The notes below the pieces were generated by a model, which worked only from the letters and a program-made list of their open reading frames with translations, searched no databases and had not been told where the DNA came from. The translations under genes were made by a program, and so were the position numbers. A stretch of DNA of 64,000 bases, taken from positions 3,346,141 through 3,410,140 of the forward strand of contig SCFE01000002.1 of assembly GCA_004352715.1 (NCBI GenBank), given 5' to 3'. Below, piece after piece: positions 44,608 to 55,210 of the stretch. This stretch comes from Hofstenia miamia. Taxonomy: Eukaryota > Xenacoelomorpha > Acoela. Position 1 is the stretch's first letter. Each line of letters opens with the position of its first letter.

Positions 44608-46030
44608 TCTTATACTGTTTTAAAAAATAATTTTTCAAATTAAGTAGGGTTCTAAAGTCAATTTAGAATTGCAATTTATGACTCAATTCTGATGATTTTT
44701 TCAATTCCAAATTCAGTTCCCACACTCAGGAATTGGTCAATTCCAATTCCAGCAAACTGTCGATAACCGGGTGAAATCAGCAAATTTTCTAATGAATTTT
44801 TTTTATAAAGCCATAAACTAAGAACTGATTCTAGTGTAACAGACTGCGTATTAAGCAGAGGAAGTGAACACGTTTTTGCTCCTTCAACTGCTTGGTAAAA
44901 AGTTCAAGTCTCCATTGAAAAGCTTTAAATTTCAGGCACAATTTACTAGCAAATATACCTTTGCCTTACAGTTATGTGCTAAGTTCATTCAGCTTTTGCA
45001 TTATGTCCATAAAAAATTCAAAAACACAAAACCATTCGTAACTCTCCATCTTTTTTTAAAAGCCTCAGATGTCTTGCATTTTGAGAAACAAAGAATCTTT
45101 GCTTTGAAGGCCCATACTCTCCTAAGAACTTTTCCAGTGCTCAATCAGCGAACATTTGTGTAGTAGAGCACATCAATAAAATCAGCCTCCACATCATCTA
45201 AAAAACTTCGGAAATGCTAGTGCTTTAATCCCATGATCATATTAAATTTGGTTCACCAGCCATGGGATTTTTTTAGTTTTAGTGATGACTTACAGAGATT
45301 TTCTTGATGCATGATGCACTGAAATGAGAACACACTGTGTAGTGGAAAATCTTTTGATTTTATCATTCAACAACTTCACAAGGCGGCAATGTTTACCAGT
45401 GTGTGAAGTGAAGGAGCTCCGTCGGTTGTAATGCTGGACAGCTTATTTAGGGTTAATCTAGACCTGATGAAACTTAATGACACTGTTGAAAAAATCTTCT
45501 CCACTTATAGAGTCTTTGAGAAATTCCATTGATAACTATTCCTTTTTAATTTCAAAGTTTTCGTCAATTCCTCAGATGTAAATGCCTAATTGAGTAGTAT
45601 CCTGAATAATAGTATTTTTCGTCTAATGCAATAGAAAACCACTAAAATTAAAAAAACCACTGGCCATTAACGGCTGCTCATGAATATTCACGGAAATTGC
45701 ATCCATTCAATTTAATTCTTCAATTCCAATTCTTGTTGAATTAATCCCATTTTCAATTCCCATGCACCAACAATATCAGTTTAATTCAAATTCTATTGTC
45801 AGGAACATTTGTTTTTACACTTACATAATCTTCCATATATAATTAACATATAATTAAATTAGAGAGGAGTGCAAAACATAAATCTCTTTCTAATCCTCCT
45901 AAATTTGTAGAACTTCCAAAAATTGCCATTTGAAATATTCAAATTCCATAAATTGCAAAGTCACCTACCTAGGTTGATATGATTATTCAAGTTTTATTGA
46001 TGCTTAGTTGTTAAAAACATAATAAAAAGT
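44608..46030. other. Decayed DNA transposon-like region rich in AATTCC words
   Basis: Clusters of AATTCCAATTC lie near 44700-44760 and 45710-45770 in opposite orientation and may be decayed inverted ends. Between them a 39-residue open stretch near 45430-45530 (VMLDSLFRVNLDLMKLNDTV) may come from a hAT transposase. The 99-residue frame at 44864-45163 has no motif I recognise. Confidence 0.3.
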
Positions 46031-46036
46031 AATAGT

Positions 46037-46037
46037 T

Positions 46038-46068
<31 letters not shown>
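46037..46068 (+). repeat. (AAC)n microsatellite
   Basis: About ten AAC/CAA units, followed directly by the dispersed repeat at 46083. Confidence 0.95.
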
Positions 46069-46082
46069 TATATTAAAATTCT

Positions 46083-46180
46083 CATGTATATACATGTATT
46101 AGGTTTACAAACTTATTATGAACATAATAATGAAACTTTTTCATATATGCTTAGTTATTAAGGTAATTGTTTGTTTCTTG
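46083..46180 (+). repeat. Dispersed repeat copy, related to 41534-41630
   Basis: Shares TACATGTATTAGGTTTACAA, ACTTATTATGAACATAA and TTTTTCATATATGCTTAG with the earlier locus. Confidence 0.65.
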
Positions 46181-46222
46181 GTTACACTTATAAACGACAT
46201 ATAAATAAATATATATTTATGT

Positions 46223-46540
46223 TTACTCCCCATTTAAATACTTTCTCCAATTTCGAATTTGTTTTTTCTTTAAATAAGTTAATAAACAAGATGAGTACAA
46301 GAAATGGGATAGAACAAGTGATCGAAAGAGTATTACCCTCATTCTATAGGTACAAACTTTCCAATTTTTTGAATTGATCTTATACCATACGCTATGCTTT
46401 ATGATGTTTGCCTTGGTTTTAAAATTCAATTTATCATCAATTACTACTCCCAAATATTTTATCTTTGGTAATACCTGAATGACGATGTTACATATCTTAA
46501 TACTTTCTAATGTTGATTCATTTCTTCTGTTTTAAATTAC
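46223..46540 (-). pseudogene. LINE reverse transcriptase fragment (palm/thumb region)
   Basis: The minus strand reads KIKYLGVVIDDKLNF, then a basic segment, then RVILFRSLVLSHFLYSSCLL. K-Y-L-G-V-x-I-D-x-x-L-N-F followed by L-V-x-S-H-x-x-Y is the standard order after the YADD motif in many LINE reverse transcriptases. The frame stays open upstream to about 46540 but lacks the catalytic motif. The clade cannot be fixed. Confidence 0.65.
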
Positions 46541-47721
46541 AATTAATATAGTTTTTCAATATTTAGCCTTAAAAAATTTATATGTAAGAACTTATAAATT
46601 ATAATCTACAATTCCTTACGCTTTGAATGGACATTAATTAATATAACTTACTAACATTATATGCAAGGGTCTTCAAAAACAATGCTTAGGGTTGTAAGCA
46701 TCTTTAAATTTTAAACTATAACAGGTAGAATGATGAAATTATACTTCTTTAAAACAAAAATACCAAAAATTCATTTGAGCTGTATACTTCCCTTCCAATA
46801 GTTATAAGCTAAAATTTCGTTAATTGCCTACATTAATGTTTCAGTTAACAGAATAAGCAGATTGCTATAGTTGAAATAAATATCAAACAACAAGGGAGTT
46901 AGTGAGGTTTTACCAAAAACTAGAACAAGGCAAGTTGGAATGGATAAAAGTAAAAAACAACTGTGAAACAGTAAACATGTGGGAGAAGAAATTGAATACA
47001 CTGCAAATGCGAAAATAAGGAAAATTAGACCCTGCAAGAACTTGACTGATTTAAAGAACGATAAACATGTTGACAATGAAATAGAGTTTAATGGCTTAAA
47101 AGTTTGTGGGAGAGTGAAGTATCAGATTGCTATAATAGTTAGAAATTTTGCAATAGGTTTACAAAGTATGGCACTAGTAGATTGGTAATTACCACTTTGT
47201 GCATTTATTCAATTCTTTCATTTTGTTATCTTGAGTCATTTTACACAGAAATTTTATTTACTGAGCCTATTGTGCTTCATAAAATTCTTGAAATTAATTA
47301 AATGTCAAAGAAAATTCAGCATTTAAACATTTAAAAAACATTTAAATATTTTATTTGCACGAACTAAGTACAAGTTGTGCTAATAACAAAAATATAAAAA
47401 ACTTAATAATAAAAAATAAAAATAAAAACGTCTTTCAATATTACTAATAATGATCCATCCTGTTTGAAATCCAAGCTTTGTGTATTGTGTTTTTTATTTT
47501 TCATCAAAATGAGACATTCTGCATTTTTCAAAAATGAGTTTAAATATCCGTCGTGTTTGAAACTAAAACTTTGTTTAATGATTCAATTTTGCAACCAAAT
47601 GTTCAATTGATTTCACCTGTAGATATGAAGTACTTGGTTACGAAAAAATCAATATAGAAGTTCTTAGTTTCATTAATAGCTTGGTGTTGACATACAAAAG
47701 ATAATATGAACAAATAATGGC
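46541..47721. other. AT-rich DNA, no gene seen
   Basis: Frames at 46828-47076 and 46979-47188 overlap on opposite strands and neither has a motif. Nothing else was found. Confidence 0.4.
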
Positions 47722-48905
47722 TTAGTTATTTAAGATTTTCATTGCACGATGACAAAACATATTTTTAAAAATTTCCGTGCGTACTAAAGGAATTTTAAGG
47801 AATTCATTTTTAGTGAATTCACGTTTAGAGGTGTTTACATGCTCCATAAAGTAACTATGCAGAGGATGACATCTATTAAGTAGTATTTTGTTAGCTAGTT
47901 TGCGATCTTCATCTTTTCTTATTTCAAATGCATCGTGTAATTTTGTACAAAATCCCTTGGCAAAACATCGTGTGAGAAATCTATTTATTCTNTTCAATAG
48001 ACTTACAGATAGTGACCTTGTACAAAAGTCTTTGCGATCTGTAAATGAATAAAGCCATGAGCAAACATGTTTAGAATCCATAAATAAATCATAGCAAGAA
48101 GCTGCAGCTTCTTGGTCAATTGTATCAAATGCTTTAGTAAAGTCTACCAATAAACTATGCATTCCACCAGAATGTTTATCCAATGATTGACACACTTGGT
48201 TTTGAAATGTTACAAGGCGATCATTTGTGGACACATTTTTCCTGTAAGCAAATTGATAGATATCATCTTTCTCAGCAATTGCAGGAGAAATAAAATATTT
48301 ATGAATAATGGTCTCAAATATTCTAGAAGAGAGTGAGGTAATATCAATTCCTCGTATATCATTAAAGGTTCTTGCAATCTTAACTTTAGGCAAGGGAAAA
48401 ACATCTGCTATCTTGTAGCAAGCAGGAAATTTTCCCGCTTCAAGTGATTGATTCCAAAGTGTATGAGATATACGGCTGACAGTCCATCCCAATAGTTTCT
48501 GTAAACGGTATACCATTTGGACCACAAAAAGATTTTCTACATTTTCGTAAGTGATATGAAACCACATTTAAAGGAATATGGAAATTTGAATGAATTCCAA
48601 AATTTGGCATTCCAAATTCAAGATATTTAAATTAAAATCTGAGCCAATGATAAATTTTGAAAAATCCTCAGAATGCATCAATTCCATAAAATTAATGAGA
48701 TATTTTCTAGAATAATCTCTAAAAAATGCTTTAGTACGATTATTAGATATCCTTTTGTATGGTAGCACTACAAGAGCTTTATGGTCAGAATTAATCTGCA
48801 TATCTTCACTAATTACATCCCAAATGAGATGCGGATGACTAGTAAACATCAAGTCAAGTTTAGCATTTCCTCTTGTAGGTGGACTTTTCAGGAGAGAAAT
48901 TGTTT
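47722..48905 (-). pseudogene. LINE ORF2 fragment: end of endonuclease and reverse transcriptase (copy B)
   Basis: On the minus strand from about 48897, LLKSPPTRGNAKLDLMFTSH and INSDHKALVVLPYKR form the end of an AP-type endonuclease with its SDH motif. After frameshifts, ADVFPLPKVKIARTFNDIRG, QFAYRKNVSTNDRLV and LLVDFTKAFDTID follow. These are early reverse transcriptase blocks; the last holds the first catalytic Asp. The YADD block is missing. The C-terminal tail (RREFTKNEFLKIPLVRTE-like) is joined directly after a single N at 47992. The 5' edge near 48897-48905 is where homology to copies A and C stops, so this copy is 5'-truncated. Confidence 0.8.
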
Positions 48906-49130
48906 TAACAATAAATAGAAATACTGATAACAAATTCTGAAAGCGTCAAGAAAGTAATAAAAAAAACTAAACATAAAAGAAAACAACGAATATTTACAAA
49001 TAAAAGTGGTTAACTTGGGCTATGGCGATTGCTAGTTTCTATTAATAGAGTAATCAGGATTATAAAATTTATAACCTCGCCATTTCAGTTTTTTTATATT
49101 ATAAGTGCAAAAATATTTTTTAATATTCAT
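48906..49130. other. Spacer between two LINE copies, ends at a single N
   Basis: About 225 AT-rich bases without LINE homology separate copy B from the contig join at 49131. Confidence 0.5.
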
Positions 49131-49132
49131 NC

Positions 49133-49690
49133 GGATGACTAGTAAACAGCAAGTCAAGTGTAGCATTTCCTCTTGTAGGTGGACTTTTCAGGAGAGTAAG
49201 CCCAGTTTCATCAAGAAATTCATTAATATCTAATCTATTCCAATCTCCACCAATTACAATCGGTGTATACTTGTAATTATTCTGCAGAATAGTAAATGAT
49301 TGCGCTAGAAAATCTAACAATTTCGATTGGTGTTTGGGAGGATGATATGATACATTAAAAATAAATTTCTTAGAAAATCCAGAGTGATTCAGCTTCATTT
49401 TGACCCACGTCTAGTATTTCGCTTCTAAAAGATTTACGTACATAGACAAGAACTCCACCACCTTTGTGGAGTTTATCACATTGGACTTTTCTGCAATTGC
49501 ATATATTCCTGTCCTTGCGATAATGCGTGTAACCATTTATTGCAATGTAGTGGTCTGGATGATTAGGGCGTATATGAGATTCAGTAATTAAACATACATC
49601 AATATTCTTCTTATCTAGATAATTTCCAATTGCAGTAGTTACTTTTATTCTACCAGGAAGATAGCGTAGTACTGACATTGCATTAATCAA
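49133..49690 (-). pseudogene. LINE ORF2 endonuclease domain, frameshifted (copy A)
   Basis: It starts MINAMSVLRYLPGRIKV and carries the AP-endonuclease words INAMS, LITESHI, GGGVLVYVRKSF, GGDWN and SPPTRGNATLDLLFTSHP. Compared with copy C (54999 downward), 14 bases are missing near 49378-49392, after ESLWI, which shifts the frame. The protein would stop early, so this ORF2 copy is dead even before the contig join. Confidence 0.85.
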
Positions 49691-49716
49691 AATTATCTTG
49701 GGAAAAACACACCTAT

Positions 49717-50727
49717 CTAGTCAGATATTTGATGGGTTTTTCCCCAATCAATTTTTGCTGCAAGCCTGCGTACCTGTTCTTTAAGAATTGGACATTTTGA
49801 AGATATACTTCCATGTGTCCTACAAGAGCTTTTAATTTCATCATCTGAAGATGCTTCGCAATTTAAGCATTTCAAACCAGTAGCATTGCAGTCTTTAGAG
49901 ATATGTTTATCTCCGCATTTATAACAATTGGATTGAGTTTCCTTACATTGCAATTTCATGTGATTAAATCGTAAACAACGTGAACATTGACGTGGCTTTA
50001 CTACATCTTTAACAATACATATTTTATTACACATTGTAATAAACGCACTCTTCAAAATATTTTCGCGTTCCTTTGTACCAACCCGTACAATAGCAATGAA
50101 ATCACCAGACTTTACCTTGTAGGAATATAGTAGAGAGAAAGTTGAATTTTCTTCAATTATTCCAGGATTTTGAATGGCAAAATCAGATCTGAATTTTTGT
50201 TTCTCTGGTTTTTGGTAAATACTAGGAATATAGGAAATAGATATAATCGGAAGAAACTTGAATTCTTTCTGTGGAGTATATCCATCTTTTTTCAACTGCA
50301 AAATTACGGGTTCGATTGACTTAGTTTTTGGAAACCGCAATATAGCTTTTCCAGAAGCAGTAGATTTAACACTGTGGAGAGGTGCTGAGGTTAAGGGGAT
50401 GTTCTTTATAACGTCATTTTCCAATGACTTCAAAGAATTAACATCAGGGCGAGTATTACTTAATTTAACTGATACAGTTTGTAAGTCTAGGGTGCTTTTA
50501 GCAACATCTGAATATGACGGGATTTTAGGTGCCACAGGCTTATCACCTTTTGATTTATTATCATCAAGCTGAAGTAATAGTTCATCAATTATTGCATTTT
50601 TAACACTAGATATGAGATTTAACATCTCGTCTTTCATGCTTACCTTCATTATAGCTTTTGAATTGTAGGTCTTTGATATATTTTCTGATAGCTTGTCAAG
50701 CAAGTTACTAATATTTTCGTTTTTCAT
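49717..50727 (-). CDS. LINE ORF1 protein with three zinc knuckles
   Basis: 336 residues, ATG start, uninterrupted. The N-terminal 90 residues are polar and helix-prone, and a central region around 90-240 is typical of LINE ORF1 RNA-binding proteins. Residues 248-313 hold the knuckles: CSRCLRFNHMKLQC (C-x2-C-x4-H-x4-C), CYKCGDKHISKDC (C-x2-C-x3-H-x4-C), and CLNC followed by a variant H/C pair ending SSKCP. This triple arrangement is characteristic of gag-like ORF1 of the Jockey/I group. The protein should bind the element's RNA in a ribonucleoprotein particle. The C-terminus KTHQISD is 26 bases before ORF2. The intact frame suggests recent activity. Confidence 0.88.
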   Translation of the reverse strand: MKNENISNLLDKLSENISKTYNSKAIMKVSMKDEMLNLISSVKNAIIDELLLQLDDNKSKGDKPVAPKIPSYSDVAKSTLDLQTVSVKLSNTRPDVNSLKSLENDVIKNIPLTSAPLHSVKSTASGKAILRFPKTKSIEPVILQLKKDGYTPQKEFKFLPIISISYIPSIYQKPEKQKFRSDFAIQNPGIIEENSTFSLLYSYKVKSGDFIAIVRVGTKERENILKSAFITMCNKICIVKDVVKPRQCSRCLRFNHMKLQCKETQSNCYKCGDKHISKDCNATGLKCLNCEASSDDEIKSSCRTHGSISSKCPILKEQVRRLAAKIDWGKTHQISD

Positions 50728-51075
50728 TTTAACGATGAAAACTGTGTATTTTAAAAGTATTAGAATTTATTGCAACAGCTAAAAATTTTCCAACCTTCCA
50801 GTTGCGAGGGAAATTGACAATATTATAGGTTGGTCCAAAAAGACAGTCTTTTCTCACAGCAAAAAATTGTAAAATTGTAAAATTTATGAATAAATTTCTT
50901 ATAAAATTATATATTCAAAGTTTTCCAAAAAATGAATAATTTAGTGATTGGTGGTCAGCTAGGATTCTCCGTTACTGAACCTCATATGGAAAACACGGAA
51001 CAGGGCGAGGAGTGAGTGAGAATAACTGTCAATACTGATACTATAATTTAATACTCTGAAAATGCTAGTTAACAC
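50728..51075. other. AT-rich DNA upstream of LINE ORF1
   Basis: May include the 5' untranslated region of LINE copy A; no boundary could be placed. Confidence 0.3.
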
Positions 51076-51120
51076 CAGGGCTATTAAGAGGGGGGTACAG
51101 TCGGGTCATTTCCCCGGGGA
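51076..51120 (+). mobile_element. hAT-type left terminus, isolated
   Basis: CAGGGCTATTAAGAGGGGGG followed by GGGTCATTTCCCCGGGGACC strongly resembles the G/C-rich ends of ZMYM-type hAT elements, related to the ends at 1762 and 8737. No matching right end was found before the next contig join. Confidence 0.5.
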
Positions 51121-51487
51121 CCGTGAGGTTTTAAAGCGGCCCCAAACGAGGTAATAAATAGCATTTGGAATGTATTTTATCTAGAATTATAAATGTTAAT
51201 GCTAGAGATGGGTGTGGTGAAGGAATGGTCTGAACATTGTGGTATACCGCTGTACAGTGTAACCTGGAAGTAATTTGTACAATTGTGATGATTGGCGCTA
51301 GAATTAGAGTCAAAGCAAATTTATTACTTAAACGTATATAAAAACTATAAACTAACACCGGACAAAATATTTACAAAACTATTTAACTATGTAATATTAA
51401 TTAAAGGGAAGTTTTAAAAGTAATTCGACCATACGTTGAGTTTATTATCTATGCCCAATAATGTTTGCTTATTTAATAAAAATTGTT

Positions 51488-51739
51488 TTATTTTTTCTTG
51501 AAGTGTTTATAGTTTTTCTCACATTTTATATCAATACTTAAATCATTCCATAAGATTGAACATTTAAAAGAAAATGAGTCTTGACGATTATTGATTCTAA
51601 AAAGTGTTTTACTTCTTTTATTGATTTTGATGTAATTATTAAGAAAACTTAATGAACTTAATTCATGAATAAATTTGTGAATCATACATAAAGATTGATA
51701 CTGAATAAAGTAACTCGGGGCCAAGATATCATATGATGA
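51488..51739 (-). pseudogene. LINE reverse transcriptase C-terminal end
   Basis: The minus strand reads YFIQYQSLCMIHKFIHELSS, then RINNRQDSFSFKCSILWNDL, then a KHFKKK end. The WN-x-L-x-x-x-I-K element followed by F-K-K is the common C-terminus of LINE ORF2 proteins. The segment is cut at its upstream side by a single N at 51740. Clade undetermined. Confidence 0.6.
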
Positions 51740-51740
51740 N

Positions 51741-52579
51741 GTACAAGGGAATCGAATTAATTGACTACTTAGTTCGACATATTCATCTACTGCAGACTTT
51801 TAGTTTAGCAATTATTTTATCTATTCCTAAATGCATAAAGTGATACAGCTGATTGGTAGCACCTAGAATAAAAAATTCATTCGCCACTTGTAGGTCTGAG
51901 GAAAATATCATTATCTACGTTCCATGGTAATTTGGATGTTTTTTTGACTTTTCAACAAGCAAAACATACTAACACTTAATAAGCTGAGCTTTAAGCAATA
52001 CTGTGTGTGTGAATTATATTACACATAAAATGTGTAATAAGAAATTACATTTTAATTTCTGTAGATATTTTTAAACATCTATGTTAGTATAATATATCAC
52101 TTTCCCTTAGTCATGACTAGCTTAGATTTCAATGCAAATATATATTAAATAATAAATATACTATATTTGTATTATTTTATGGTGTCAGCAAACTTCCCCG
52201 AAAACAAATCTCACCGAAATAATTCAAGTTGGGACACTTATTTTCTAATTTGAAATAATCAATGGAATACATACAATCAATCAGAGGTTTGCTTCGTCCT
52301 AGGTTAATAAAATAAACAATTTTCCTAGATAGCGTTTATTGTGATTGTAGAATACCATCTTGTAAAGTGAGAGTGATGATGTTTCTGTAACAAGTAAGCT
52401 GCAATAAATTTTTCTATGATGAATAGAGTTAAGCTCAACAGGGCAAATNNNNNNNNNNNNNNNNNNNNNAAATTATATATTCGCATTAAAAAAACAAATA
52501 TTTTTAAGTTTACGTTTGTTTATCGTTAGAATCCTTATTTAAATTCGGATCCGTTTCGGATTGAAAAGTAACAGAAGTG
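51741..52579. other. Non-coding AT-rich DNA with a 21-N gap
   Basis: Nothing was recognised. A run of 21 N lies at 52449-52469. Confidence 0.5.
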
Positions 52580-53579
52580 NNNNNNNNNNNNNNNNNNNNN
52601 NNNNNNNNNNNNNNNNNNNNNNNNNNNNNNNNNNNNNNNNNNNNNNNNNNNNNNNNNNNNNNNNNNNNNNNNNNNNNNNNNNNNNNNNNNNNNNNNNNNN
52701 NNNNNNNNNNNNNNNNNNNNNNNNNNNNNNNNNNNNNNNNNNNNNNNNNNNNNNNNNNNNNNNNNNNNNNNNNNNNNNNNNNNNNNNNNNNNNNNNNNNN
52801 NNNNNNNNNNNNNNNNNNNNNNNNNNNNNNNNNNNNNNNNNNNNNNNNNNNNNNNNNNNNNNNNNNNNNNNNNNNNNNNNNNNNNNNNNNNNNNNNNNNN
52901 NNNNNNNNNNNNNNNNNNNNNNNNNNNNNNNNNNNNNNNNNNNNNNNNNNNNNNNNNNNNNNNNNNNNNNNNNNNNNNNNNNNNNNNNNNNNNNNNNNNN
53001 NNNNNNNNNNNNNNNNNNNNNNNNNNNNNNNNNNNNNNNNNNNNNNNNNNNNNNNNNNNNNNNNNNNNNNNNNNNNNNNNNNNNNNNNNNNNNNNNNNNN
53101 NNNNNNNNNNNNNNNNNNNNNNNNNNNNNNNNNNNNNNNNNNNNNNNNNNNNNNNNNNNNNNNNNNNNNNNNNNNNNNNNNNNNNNNNNNNNNNNNNNNN
53201 NNNNNNNNNNNNNNNNNNNNNNNNNNNNNNNNNNNNNNNNNNNNNNNNNNNNNNNNNNNNNNNNNNNNNNNNNNNNNNNNNNNNNNNNNNNNNNNNNNNN
53301 NNNNNNNNNNNNNNNNNNNNNNNNNNNNNNNNNNNNNNNNNNNNNNNNNNNNNNNNNNNNNNNNNNNNNNNNNNNNNNNNNNNNNNNNNNNNNNNNNNNN
53401 NNNNNNNNNNNNNNNNNNNNNNNNNNNNNNNNNNNNNNNNNNNNNNNNNNNNNNNNNNNNNNNNNNNNNNNNNNNNNNNNNNNNNNNNNNNNNNNNNNNN
53501 NNNNNNNNNNNNNNNNNNNNNNNNNNNNNNNNNNNNNNNNNNNNNNNNNNNNNNNNNNNNNNNNNNNNNNNNNNNNNNN
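52580..53579. other. Assembly gap of 1000 N inside a LINE
   Basis: Exactly 1000 undetermined bases. The gap removes the reverse transcriptase core of LINE copy C. Confidence 0.98.
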
Positions 53580-54999
53580 TAAATCCCCGTATATCATTAA
53601 CAGTTCTTGCAATCTTAACTTTAGGCAAGGGATAAACATCTGCTATCTTGTAGCAAGCAGGAAATTCTCCCGCTTTAAGTGACTGATTCCAAAGTTTATG
53701 ATAAATTGGTGACAGTACATCCCAATAGTCTCTATAAACCCAGAAAGGTATACCATTTGGACCACAAGAAGATTTTTTACATTTTCGTAAGTGATATGAA
53801 ACCACATTTAAAGGTATATGTGGTGCTGAGGATGACAAATCAAAACTTGGGGGGTTCTTATGTTTATAATTAATATCTCGCTGAGATCTCGCAGCTAGAT
53901 TTATGTTTAGATCTTCTGCAATAAAACTATCTAAGCAAATATGATTGCTAGAATATTTCCTGTTAGATATCGTATCTACATTTTTCCACCAATTTTTTGA
54001 TCCTATCCTTTCCATATTTGAGATCTTCATTTTGTGGATTCTGTCTTCAACTGTTTTCGCCTTCAAAAATCTACCTTTTTTGTTAAATTTTCGTTTCTGA
54101 TTTAGGAGATGCTTTATCTTTGGAGTTATCCATTCAGGATCCCTTTCACTCATCCATACAGATTTTAAAGGAAAAGAAATTTGAATGAATTCCAAAATTT
54201 GGCATTCCAAATTCGAGATATTTAAATTAAAATCTGAGCCAATGATAAATTTTGAAAAATCCTCAGAGTGCATCAATTCCATAAAATTAATGAGATATTT
54301 TCTAGAATAATCTCTAAAAAATGCTTTAGTACGATTATTAGAAATCCTTTTGTATGGTAGCACTACAAGAGCTTTATGGTCAGAATTAATCTGCATATCT
54401 TCACTAATTACATCCCAAATGAGATGCGGATGACTAGTAAACAGCAAGTCAAGTGTAGCATTTCCTCTTGTAGGTGGACTTTTCAGGAGAGTAAGCCCAG
54501 TTTCATCAAGAAATTCATTAATATCTAATCTGTTCCAATCTCCGCCAATTACAATCGGTGTATACTTGTAGTTATTCTGCAGCATAGTAAATGATTGCGC
54601 TAGAAATTCTAACAATTTCGATTGGTGTTTGGGAGGGTGATATGATACATTAAAAATAAATTTCTTAGAGAATTTCTTTACTAAAATCCACAGTGATTCA
54701 GCTTCATTTTGACCCACTTCTAGTATTTCGCTTCTAAAAGATTTACGTACATAGACAAGAACTCCACCACCTTTGTGGAGTTTATCACATTGGACTTTTC
54801 TGCAATTGCATATATTCCTGTCCTTGCGATAATGCGTGTAACCATTTATTGCAATGTAGTGGTCTGGATGATTAGGGCGTATATGAGATTCAGTAATTAA
54901 ACATACATCAATATTCTTCTCATCTAGATAATTTCCAATTGCAGTAGTTACTTTTATTCTACCAGGAAGATAGCGTAGTACTGACATTGCATTAATCAA
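53580..54999 (-). CDS. LINE ORF2, endonuclease and start of reverse transcriptase (copy C, partial)
   Basis: The frame is open from the ATG at 54999 to the gap, about 473 residues. The AP-type endonuclease fills about residues 1-225: INAMS near the start, LITESHI, a Cys-containing NICNCRKVQC insert, GGGVLVYVRKSF, GGDWN and INSDHKALVVLP. The linker runs to about 400. Reverse transcriptase blocks begin at CGPNGIPFWVYRDYW and continue through ADVYPLPKVKIARTVNDIRG. Unlike copy A, no frameshift is present. The nuclease would nick target DNA and the polymerase copy the RNA there. The YADD core is lost in the gap, so integrity cannot be judged. Confidence 0.88.
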
Positions 55000-55032
55000 A
55001 ATTATCTTGGGAAAAACACACTTATCTAGTCA

Positions 55033-55210
55033 GATATTTGATGGGTTTTTTCCCCAATAATTTTTGCTTCAAGCCTGCGTACCTGTTCTTTAAGAATTGG
55101 ACATTTTGCAGATATACTTCCATGTGTCCTACAATAGCTTTTCATTTCATCATCTGAAGATGCTTCGCAATTTAAGCATTTCAAACCAGTAGCATTGCAG
55201 TCTTTAGAGA
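55033..55210 (-). pseudogene. 3' remnant of LINE ORF1 (copy C)
   Basis: It matches the end of ORF1 of copy A from the third zinc knuckle (CLNCEASSDDE) to the KTHQISD terminus, with a few changes. Homology stops at about 55210, which marks 5' truncation of this copy, as expected from incomplete reverse transcription. Confidence 0.8.

Larger units (their letters stand above)
49132..50727 (-). mobile_element. LINE copy A: complete ORF1 and start of ORF2
   Basis: Non-LTR retrotransposon lying on the minus strand, cut at the contig join at 49131. ORF1 (50727-49717) is intact and followed after 26 bases by ORF2 (from 49690), the usual LINE order. Copy C at 53580-55210 is the same family at very high identity, so the family moved recently. 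Upstream of 50727 is AT-rich sequence that may be the 5' untranslated region. Confidence 0.85.

Noticed and set aside
52539-53682. Plus- and minus-strand frames across the second gap
   Set aside because: Same reason, except the LINE ORF2 frame, which is kept as a partial feature outside the gap.
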